Part shown: in pieces, positions 9,211 to 16,950 of the stretch
Position numbering within the stretch: the stretch's first letter is position 1
Layout: the number at the start of each line of letters is the position of its first letter
NCBI GenBank assembly: GCA_029856155.1
Contig: JAHQWL010000002.1
Coordinates: forward strand, 1 to 64,000
Length of the DNA: 64,000 nt
Source: Promethearchaeia archaeon
GTDB lineage: Archaea > Asgardarchaeota > Lokiarchaeia > Sigyniarchaeales > SOKP01
Direction: 5' to 3'
Notes under the pieces: model-generated
Seen by the model: the letters and a program-made list of their open reading frames with translations, nothing else
What the model was told of the DNA's origin: nothing
The model's database searches: none
Position numbers and translations under genes: made by a program

Positions 9211-9517
9211 TTATACATCAAAAACAGTAATAAATCAGATTCTGTATGAAATCAAACGCATATAAGTTTTTAATTCTTATTATTTATAAAAATAAAAGTT
9301 ACAGGCAAATTTCACCTAATCTATTACCAATCGTATTATTAACATCAAGTTAATTAACGAATATTAAATAAAAGATAATATTTGCTTTTAAATAAAAAAT
9401 AAATACCTAATGTTTCATTAATCTCATAAAAAAAAATTAAATTCTAAGATTTTTAAAACATCTTCTGAAAAGTAGTATTTTTTAAGAATTTTAAAGAACT
9501 AGCGGGTTAAGAAAAAA
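9211..9517. promoter_or_regulatory. Divergent intergenic region between porDAB and the PAS kinases
   Basis: About 307 bases with no credible open frame on either strand. The base composition is very AT-rich. On the minus strand AAAAACTTATATG near 9260-9272 could be a TATA element for porD, about 50-60 bases ahead of its start. On the plus strand the kinase GTG is preceded by weak purine-rich sequence only. No clear operator palindrome was seen. Confidence 0.35.
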
Positions 9518-12500
9518 GTGGAGTTTTCTAAAAATAAATTTGTTCAAGTAATTGGGAGCATTAAGGAATGCTATTTTGCTGTTGATTTAAAAGGAAATTT
9601 ATTGTATTTTAACGAATCATTATGCAAAATTACTGGATATTCGAGGGAAGAATTATTAGGATTAAATTATAAATTTATTACGGATGAAAAAAATAGAAAA
9701 AAAGTGTTTGATGGTTTTAATACTGTGTACAAAACGGGTGAACCTTTAACTGATTTTCAGTATCAATTTATGAATAAAACAGGAGAAAGTATTATTGGTG
9801 AAACTTCTGTATATTTAAAATATGATTCTAAAGGAAATAAAGTCGGATTTTATGGGATATTTCGCGACATCACTAAAAGAAAAGAAGAGGAAGAAAAATT
9901 TAGACACGAATTAGGAAAACTAGTAGATCTAAGGACTCAGGAATTAAGAGAGTCTGAAGAGAAGTATCGTTTTATATCTGAAAATGCTATGGATTTAATT
10001 GCGATCATTAATATGAATATGAATTTTGAATATGTCAACGAAAAAGTGCATCATAAAATAATGGGATATAAAAAGGAAGAACTTTTAGGAAAAAATGCTA
10101 TCAATTTTATTCATCCAGATGATCGTGAAAAAGTACTTCAAACATTTAAAGAGGCTACAGAAAAGGGTGAATCTTTTGCCGAGGTGAGAATTAGACATAA
10201 AGATGGGAGTTATAAATGGACAGGAAATAATGGATCAATTTATAAAGATAAAGATGGAAAACCAAAATTTTTAATTATAGCAAGAGATATAACAAAACGT
10301 AAAAAAGCGGAAAAAAAATTAATGGAATCTAAAGAAAAGTATAGTGTCCTCTTCCATTATTTGAATGATGCAATTTTTCTTCATGATTTAGAGGGAAATA
10401 TCATTGATGTTAATCATAGAGCTTTAGAACAATTTGGGTATACAAGATCAGAGATATTAAAATTAAAAATTCCTGAACTTCATCCAATAGGTGAACTCGA
10501 AAAGTCAAAAAAAGCTTTTGAAGAAATTTCAAAAAAAGGAGTTATAAGATTTGAAATTAGTTTTAAAAAGAAAAATGGGAAAATATTTCTGGCTGAAGTA
10601 TCATCAAGTTTAATTGACGTGGGTGGGAAACAATTGATTCAAGGTATTGTTCGTGATATTACTGTTCGTGTTTTGACAGATAAAATGTTAAAAGAATCAG
10701 AACAAAAATATCATCAATTATTTAATAAAGCTCCTTACCCTATTGGATTATTCGATCTAGAAGGTAATCTATTAGATTGCAATAGTGCTACGAGTAATTT
10801 ACTTTCAACCCATACATTAGAAGATTATATTGGTAAAAATTATAAAGAATTTTGGTCTTATCATGAGAAAGATAAACCTCTAATTACTTTATTTAACCAA
10901 AAATTTACTGAAATTATTAGCACTGGAAACACTTTAAATTTTGAATTTCCAATTCATCGAACAATAGGTAAGATAATATGGTGTTATGCTACAGCTTCAA
11001 AGATTAGAATTGGCAAAAATGAGTTTATACAACTTATATTAATGGATATATCAGCACAAGAAGAAGCGCAGCAGAGATTAAAAAAATCTGAAGAAAAGTA
11101 TAGGAATTTTGTGGAGAATGCTCAAGAAGGTGTGTGGGCTGTGGATGATAATGATCTTACAATTTTCGTTAATCCAAAAATATGTGAAATGCTTGGTTAT
11201 ACTAGAGACGAGATAATGAGAAAAAGTTTATATTTATTTTTAGAAGATTCAGGGATAGAATTGATTAAAAGTTATCGAGAACGTAGGGAAAAGGGTCTTA
11301 CAGATACTTATGAAGTTGACTTTGTAAAAAAAGATGGTACTTTGGTAAGCACAAGTATAAATGCTGCTCCAATTTTGAATCAAAATGGAGAATTTAAGGG
11401 TTCATTTGCATTTATTAATGATATTACTAATAGAAAAATAGCAGAGAGAAAATTAAAAGAATCTGAAGAAAGATATCGGAATTTAATTGAATCTGTACCA
11501 TTTTCAATTGTCTTAATAGACCAAAATGGAAAACTTATTTATTGTAATCCCGCACTTGAGAAGTTAATTGATTATAGTAGAGACGATTTAATTGGCATTG
11601 AATTTAAAAATTTGCCTGCGATTAATCCAGAATATGTGCCAATATTGCTTAAACGATTCCAAAAAGTGTTAAAAGGTGAAATTTTATCGCCATTAGAGAT
11701 GGAGTTATATAAGAAAGATGGAAGTTCGATATGGATTGAATATCAATCTACTTTAGTAAAATTAGGCGATAATATCTTACTGCAAACAATTATAAATGAT
11801 ATTAGTGAGCAGAGAAAGGCAGATCTTCTTATAGAAGAAGAAATGGTAAAATTAAAAGATTTAGATCAGATCAGAAAGGATCTAATATCAAGAGTTTCGC
11901 ATGAACTTAAAACCCCCCTAGTCTCTGTTTGTGGTGGTGCTGAACTTCTTTTAGATTTATATGGAGAAGAATTTAAGGGTGATTCAAAAGAGCTTCTTGA
12001 AATGATCGAAAAAGGAGGGAAAAGATTAAAACACTTAGTTGAGAATTTGGTTGATATTACAAGAATAGAATACAAAAAATTCGAATTAAATAAAGATATA
12101 AGTGACTTCAGCCAAGTGATAAGAGATTGCACGAAAGAGTTGATGTACCTCATAAAAAAGAGAAAATTAAATTTAGAACTTGATCTTATGGATAATCTAT
12201 TTTTAGAATTTGATAAAATAAGAATTGAACAAGTAATAATAAATCTTTTGTCAAATGCAATAAAAAATACACCCCCTAACGGAAAAATTACTGTCAAGAC
12301 CCTAAGAAGAGATGATTCTGTAGAATTATTAATAAGTGATTCTGGAATTGGTCTAACTATAGAAGAAATGGAGAAATTATTTACTAGATTTGGTAAGATA
12401 GAGAGGTATGGAAATGGTCAAGAATATATTGATATTCAGGGAACTGGACTTGGACTATACATTTCAAAGGAAATAATAGATCTTCACGAAGGCCAGATTT

Positions 12501-12565
12501 GGGCAAAATCTGCTGGGAGGGATAAAGGTAGTACATTTACAATAAAATTGCCAATAAAAATATAA
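9518..12565 (+). CDS. Multi-PAS sensor histidine kinase (six PAS domains)
   Basis: This 1015-residue protein has no membrane segment. It contains about six PAS domains (roughly 8-128, 150-268, 275-395, 402-520, 530-650, 655-780), each ending in the D-I-T-x-R-K type PAC tail and joined by short helical linkers with the repeated ESEEKYR phrase. The kinase core follows: H-box SHELKTPL near 795, N-box NLLSNAIKNTPP, G1 DSGIGL, F-box LFTRFGKIERYG, and G2 GTGLGLYISK. It is a complete soluble histidine kinase with no receiver domain attached and no response regulator gene nearby. It starts at a GTG. The kinase end is a close paralogue of the next gene, which starts 29 bases after its stop. Confidence 0.93.
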   Translation: MEFSKNKFVQVIGSIKECYFAVDLKGNLLYFNESLCKITGYSREELLGLNYKFITDEKNRKKVFDGFNTVYKTGEPLTDFQYQFMNKTGESIIGETSVYLKYDSKGNKVGFYGIFRDITKRKEEEEKFRHELGKLVDLRTQELRESEEKYRFISENAMDLIAIINMNMNFEYVNEKVHHKIMGYKKEELLGKNAINFIHPDDREKVLQTFKEATEKGESFAEVRIRHKDGSYKWTGNNGSIYKDKDGKPKFLIIARDITKRKKAEKKLMESKEKYSVLFHYLNDAIFLHDLEGNIIDVNHRALEQFGYTRSEILKLKIPELHPIGELEKSKKAFEEISKKGVIRFEISFKKKNGKIFLAEVSSSLIDVGGKQLIQGIVRDITVRVLTDKMLKESEQKYHQLFNKAPYPIGLFDLEGNLLDCNSATSNLLSTHTLEDYIGKNYKEFWSYHEKDKPLITLFNQKFTEIISTGNTLNFEFPIHRTIGKIIWCYATASKIRIGKNEFIQLILMDISAQEEAQQRLKKSEEKYRNFVENAQEGVWAVDDNDLTIFVNPKICEMLGYTRDEIMRKSLYLFLEDSGIELIKSYRERREKGLTDTYEVDFVKKDGTLVSTSINAAPILNQNGEFKGSFAFINDITNRKIAERKLKESEERYRNLIESVPFSIVLIDQNGKLIYCNPALEKLIDYSRDDLIGIEFKNLPAINPEYVPILLKRFQKVLKGEILSPLEMELYKKDGSSIWIEYQSTLVKLGDNILLQTIINDISEQRKADLLIEEEMVKLKDLDQIRKDLISRVSHELKTPLVSVCGGAELLLDLYGEEFKGDSKELLEMIEKGGKRLKHLVENLVDITRIEYKKFELNKDISDFSQVIRDCTKELMYLIKKRKLNLELDLMDNLFLEFDKIRIEQVIINLLSNAIKNTPPNGKITVKTLRRDDSVELLISDSGIGLTIEEMEKLFTRFGKIERYGNGQEYIDIQGTGLGLYISKEIIDLHEGQIWAKSAGRDKGSTFTIKLPIKI

Positions 12566-12594
12566 AAAAAATATAAATAAAAGTAGAGTCTTAA

Positions 12595-15222
12595 ATGACG
12601 TATAATAGGGATGAGATACAAGGAACCTATAAGGATTTGTTTCAACATTCTTTAGATCTAATTTATGTGAATGATTTAAATGGGAATTTTTTGGATGCTA
12701 ATGATCTTACATTATTAACTCTAGGTTATGAACGAGAAGATATACCAAATGTTAAATTTTTAGAGATTCTTGAAGAAAATGATATAAAAAAAGCAAATAG
12801 AGTTTTGAAAGAATTAATAAAAACAGGAAGACAATCAAAACGCGAGGAATATAAAGTAAAAGTAAAAAATGGTAATTTTGTATATATTGAAACTTATAGT
12901 ATTCCATTAAAAAGAAATGGTATAATTTATGCGATTTTGGGAATTGGTAAAAATATTACTGAACGGAAGAAAGCAGAATTAAAACTAAGAGATTCAGAAG
13001 AATTATTTAGAGCAGTCTATAATGAGGGCCCAATTGCTACTTACATATGGAAAAAAATAGAGAATGATTTTGTGTTCATTGATTTTAATAAAACTGCTGA
13101 AATATTTACTAATGGTAATGTTGTGAGTGTCCTTGGTTATAAAGCTTCTGAGCGGTATAAAGACAGACCGGATATTCTAAATGACTTAAACAAATGCTTT
13201 GATCATAAAACGAGGATCATGAGAGAGATGAATTATCGATTTGAATTTACCAACATGGAAAAATATCTTTTAGTAAACTATGGCTATGTTAAACCAGATT
13301 TAGTTATTGTTCAAACCGAAGATGTTACTGATAGAAAAGTATTTGAAGAAAAATTAAAAGAATCTGAGTTAAAATATCGTAATCTAATTGATAATCTAGA
13401 TATAGGATTTTATCAAGTTACTATAGATGGTCAAATGCTTAATCATAATCAAGCACATAATATAATTATGGGATATGATCCATTAGAAGATTTGAGAGGG
13501 AAAAACGTTAGAGAATTTTGGGAAGATCCAACACAACGGGATGTTTATTTAAAACATATCCTTAAAAATGATATTGCGAAAAATTATGTATGTCATGCCA
13601 TAACTAAAGATGGAAGAAAAATTGTAGTTGAATTAAACTCTCATTTAATTCGAGATAAAAAGGGAAATCCAATTAGAATTGATGGTACTTTTATTGATGT
13701 TACTGAAAAATTCATTTTAGAACGTGAGTTAAAAGAGTCTGAAGAAAAATTCAGAAATATTGCTGAACAATCACTGTGTGGCATTGCAATTTTACAAGAT
13801 GGAAAGTTTAAATATGTTAATAATAGATTTGCTGCTATTGGAGGGAGATCTGTTGAAGAACTAAGAGATTGGGGTCCGGGAGAATTTATTAACACAGTAC
13901 ATCCAGAAGATAGACAACTGATTGCTGATCAGGCAAGAAAAAAACAACTTGGAGAGAAAGAAGTTTTAAACCGATATCAGTTTAGAGCCTATAAAAAATC
14001 AGGAGATTTAATTTATGGAGAAATTTTTTCCAAAACTATTAAATATCAAGGAAGAACCGCGGATTTTATTACTTTACTTGATATTTCTGATCAAATAGAG
14101 GCAGAAAGGAAATTTTTAGAATCTGAAAAGAAATATCGTTATCTATATGAAAACACACCTTTTTCTATTATTCTTATAAACTCTAAAGGGAAAATTGTGG
14201 AATGTAATCCACGAACAGAAACCTTATTTGGGTATACAATGGCAGATTTAGAGGGTAAAAAATTTCACAAGATTTCAGTAATCCACCCAGATTATTTACC
14301 GACTATTATGACACTTTTTAATAAATTCATAAAAGGAGAAAGAGTACATCGAATTGATCTGCAAATTTATAAAAAAGATAGAAGTTTAATCTGGGTAAAT
14401 TTACAAGCATCTTTAATTCGCGTAAAAAATGAATATTTTGTTCAAGCATTATTCACTGATATCACAAAACGAAAGCAAGCAGAATTCCTAATTAATGAAG
14501 AAATTACTAAATTAAAGGAGCTTGACCAGATTAGAAAGAATTTAATATCTAGAGTTGCTCATGAATTAAAAACCCCCCTTGCGACTGTTTGTGGGGGGGC
14601 AGAACTCTTCTCAGCCCTATATCAAGATAAACTAAAAAATGAGCAGTCAGAAATACTCAGATTAATCGAGAAAGGAGGAGAGAGATTAAAATATCTAGTA
14701 GATAATTTAATTGATATTTCGAGGATAGAATATAATAAATTCAAATTACAAAAACAAAAGTCAAATTTATCTGAACTACTTAAAGAATCTTCTAAGGAAA
14801 TGGAATATTTTGGAAAAGAGAAGAAAATTGCCCTTAAATTAAATATTCTAGATAATTTTATCCTAAATATCGATAAAATTAGAATTGAGCAAGTAATAAT
14901 GAATTTATTATCAAATGCTATAAAAAATACCCCTCCTAAGGGAAAGATCAAGGTTAATTTGGAAAAAAGAGATAATTGGGCAATTATAAATATAATAGAT
15001 ACAGGTGTTGGATTAACCAGAGACGAAATGGAGATCCTTTTTACTAGATTTGGTAAAATTGAAAGGTATGGAAATGAATTAGAATATCTTGATATTCGAG
15101 GTTCTGGACTTGGATTATTCATATCAAAAGAAATAGTAGATTTACATGGAGGGAATATTAGAGCAGAATCAGAAGGCAGAAATAGGGGTAGTACCTTTAC
15201 TGTAAAATTACCAATTACTTAA
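12595..15222 (+). CDS. Multi-PAS sensor histidine kinase (five PAS domains), paralogue of the previous gene
   Basis: The protein has 875 residues and about five PAS domains (roughly 8-125, 133-252, 260-375, 385-505, 512-635) followed by a complete kinase core: AHELKTPL phosphoacceptor motif near 652, NLLSNAIKNTPP N-box, DTGVGLTRDEM G1, LFTRFGKIERYG and GSGLGLFISK. The last 240 residues are very similar to the preceding kinase while the PAS arrays differ in number, pointing to tandem duplication with domain loss or gain. The second PAS unit is the most divergent. There are no membrane segments, so the signal is probably cytosolic (redox, ligand or energy state). It is probably in one operon with the upstream gene. 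Confidence 0.93.
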   Translation: MTYNRDEIQGTYKDLFQHSLDLIYVNDLNGNFLDANDLTLLTLGYEREDIPNVKFLEILEENDIKKANRVLKELIKTGRQSKREEYKVKVKNGNFVYIETYSIPLKRNGIIYAILGIGKNITERKKAELKLRDSEELFRAVYNEGPIATYIWKKIENDFVFIDFNKTAEIFTNGNVVSVLGYKASERYKDRPDILNDLNKCFDHKTRIMREMNYRFEFTNMEKYLLVNYGYVKPDLVIVQTEDVTDRKVFEEKLKESELKYRNLIDNLDIGFYQVTIDGQMLNHNQAHNIIMGYDPLEDLRGKNVREFWEDPTQRDVYLKHILKNDIAKNYVCHAITKDGRKIVVELNSHLIRDKKGNPIRIDGTFIDVTEKFILERELKESEEKFRNIAEQSLCGIAILQDGKFKYVNNRFAAIGGRSVEELRDWGPGEFINTVHPEDRQLIADQARKKQLGEKEVLNRYQFRAYKKSGDLIYGEIFSKTIKYQGRTADFITLLDISDQIEAERKFLESEKKYRYLYENTPFSIILINSKGKIVECNPRTETLFGYTMADLEGKKFHKISVIHPDYLPTIMTLFNKFIKGERVHRIDLQIYKKDRSLIWVNLQASLIRVKNEYFVQALFTDITKRKQAEFLINEEITKLKELDQIRKNLISRVAHELKTPLATVCGGAELFSALYQDKLKNEQSEILRLIEKGGERLKYLVDNLIDISRIEYNKFKLQKQKSNLSELLKESSKEMEYFGKEKKIALKLNILDNFILNIDKIRIEQVIMNLLSNAIKNTPPKGKIKVNLEKRDNWAIINIIDTGVGLTRDEMEILFTRFGKIERYGNELEYLDIRGSGLGLFISKEIVDLHGGNIRAESEGRNRGSTFTVKLPIT

Positions 15223-15242
15223 TAATATACTAATTAAATAAA

Positions 15243-15830
15243 TCACAAAATTTTAGCTAAATTATAGCCTTGTTCAATTAATTCAAAGTTAAGGTTTCCC
15301 AATTTTTCTCCCATACGTTTAACAACAACAGTTTTTAGATTGCCTAATTTTAGATCAGGTATCGCTTTTGAAAGTAAACCAAGGATAGGAGTATTTATTA
15401 CCGGATTTCCATCAATCGTGAGATTTTTTTCTATCGCTAGTTTACTAATATCCGCGGCAACTATTTTAATATCACCTCTTAAGCCAAACTCCTTCACAAA
15501 AAATTCAGGATCCTTTTCAGAATTAATAATAAAAAATCCATCCTCCCTAAGAGAGGCCGCAATTTCATGATTTAACACTGTCTCGTCAAATATTATTAAC
15601 ACATTTGGGTTCTCTATTTGAGCTCTATCCCATATAGTACCCGTTTTAGAGAGTTTAGCATAGGCTTGAACGGGAGCGCCTCTTCTTTCAGCTCCAAATG
15701 AAGGATATGCATGTACATCAATATAATTACCACTTAAATAAGCAGCTTCTGCAATTATTTCGCACGCGGTCACAGCACCCTGTCCTCCTCGCCCATGGAT
15801 AATGATTTCAATATTTTCTGTTTCACTCAA
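15243..15830 (-). CDS. porG: 2-oxoacid:ferredoxin oxidoreductase, gamma subunit
   Basis: This 195-residue subunit opens with the family's IIHGRGGQGAVTACEIIAEA signature near residue 10 and continues with HAYPSFGAERRGAPVQAYAK, both diagnostic of the gamma domain of 2-oxoacid oxidoreductases. It completes the set with porD, porA and porB at 6.7-9.2 kb, but lies across the two histidine kinases, which run on the opposite strand. All four por genes share the minus strand. It has its own upstream region (15831-16040), shared divergently with the hydrolase gene. Confidence 0.93.
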   Translation of the reverse strand: MSETENIEIIIHGRGGQGAVTACEIIAEAAYLSGNYIDVHAYPSFGAERRGAPVQAYAKLSKTGTIWDRAQIENPNVLIIFDETVLNHEIAASLREDGFFIINSEKDPEFFVKEFGLRGDIKIVAADISKLAIEKNLTIDGNPVINTPILGLLSKAIPDLKLGNLKTVVVKRMGEKLGNLNFELIEQGYNLAKIL

Positions 15831-16040
15831 AATATAAAACCCAAGAAATTTGAATAGATATTATTTATTATGAAGTTTACCCAATAGTATAAAAATTTTT
15901 TTAAATTTGTATTATGAGCATTACTTTTAAATGGAAATTTAATTATCAATTCATTAAAGCAATAATATTAAGAAGATATGGATATTATAAATTATCATTA
16001 ACCCAAAAAATACTCATTTTAACGTCTAAGTGATATAAAT

Positions 16041-16886
16041 ATGAAAAATGAAACAGGATATTTTGAAGGAAGGGAATTGAAGAAATTATTCTATCAATAT
16101 TGGTTACCCGATTCTGAAGATATTAAAGCTTATATCATAGCAATCCATGGATGGGGAACTCATTCTGATAGATTAAAAATTCTGGCAGAATATTTCACAG
16201 ATAAGGGATATGCTATTTATGCATTTGATTTACGAGGGCATTGGAGAAATGCAGGAGATAATCCCGGAGATATGGATAGTATGGATCACATCCAAAAGGA
16301 TACACTTCTTTTTATGGATATGATCGGTGAAATTAGTACAGATAAAAAAATATTTTTAATGGGACATTCTTTTGGGGGTTTAGTTAGTTTAATATTTGCA
16401 ATCAATCATCCTGCATTAGCAGGAGTATTAATTTCCTCACCATTATTAGGAATGTTTTTAAAATTATCAATGGGTAAAAAAGTAATAAAATCACTATCTA
16501 AAACTCTCGTTAAATTGGCTCCTAATAAAATACTAGATAATATTATTGATCAGAATCAATTGACAAGCGATTTAAAGATTTTACGACAACATATCGCAGA
16601 TAAGCACAAAATTGAAGTAATTACAGCCAAATCGGCTATAGAAATTGATAAATCTTCAAAATGGGCAATGGATAATGCATCAAATTTATTATGTCCCGTA
16701 TTAATAATGCAAGCCGGTGAAGATAAAATTATAGATAAACAAAAAACAAAAGAGTACTTCGTACAAGTCAGAAGTAAAGATAAAACTTATCGAGAATATG
16801 ATGGGTTTCTACATGAATTATGGAATGAAAAGGGTAGAGCTCAAGTTTATCAAGATATGTTTGTATGGCTTGAAAAACATTTATAA
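16041..16886 (+). CDS. Alpha/beta hydrolase, monoacylglycerol-lipase-like
   Basis: The 281-residue single-domain hydrolase has the oxyanion-side motif IAIHGWGTHSDR near residue 36, DLRGHWRN near 67, the nucleophile elbow MGHSFGGLVS near 114 (Ser of G-x-S-x-G), a candidate acid in QAGEDKIID near 232, and the catalytic His in GFLHELWNE near 262. The set fits the serine aminopeptidase S33 / monoglyceride lipase group. The natural substrate cannot be told. Archaeal lipids are ether-linked, so an ester substrate would be dietary, cofactor-like or a bacterial-type lipid (inference). It is followed 64 bases later by the flippase gene on the same strand. Confidence 0.87.
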   Translation: MKNETGYFEGRELKKLFYQYWLPDSEDIKAYIIAIHGWGTHSDRLKILAEYFTDKGYAIYAFDLRGHWRNAGDNPGDMDSMDHIQKDTLLFMDMIGEISTDKKIFLMGHSFGGLVSLIFAINHPALAGVLISSPLLGMFLKLSMGKKVIKSLSKTLVKLAPNKILDNIIDQNQLTSDLKILRQHIADKHKIEVITAKSAIEIDKSSKWAMDNASNLLCPVLIMQAGEDKIIDKQKTKEYFVQVRSKDKTYREYDGFLHELWNEKGRAQVYQDMFVWLEKHL

Positions 16887-16950
16887 TACATTAACAAAAA
16901 ATGTTATTTAGAACTATTTATTATTAATTGCTAACTTAAATTAATTTTAC

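Noticed and set aside
11866..12297. Antisense open frame within the first PAS kinase (143 codons)
   Set aside because: It lies opposite the conserved HisKA/ATPase coding frame; it has a low-complexity Ser/Phe/Ile composition typical of shadow frames.
14622..15122. Antisense open frame within the second PAS kinase (166 codons)
   Set aside because: Mirrors the same kinase segment as the one above; it repeats because the kinases are paralogous, not because it codes.
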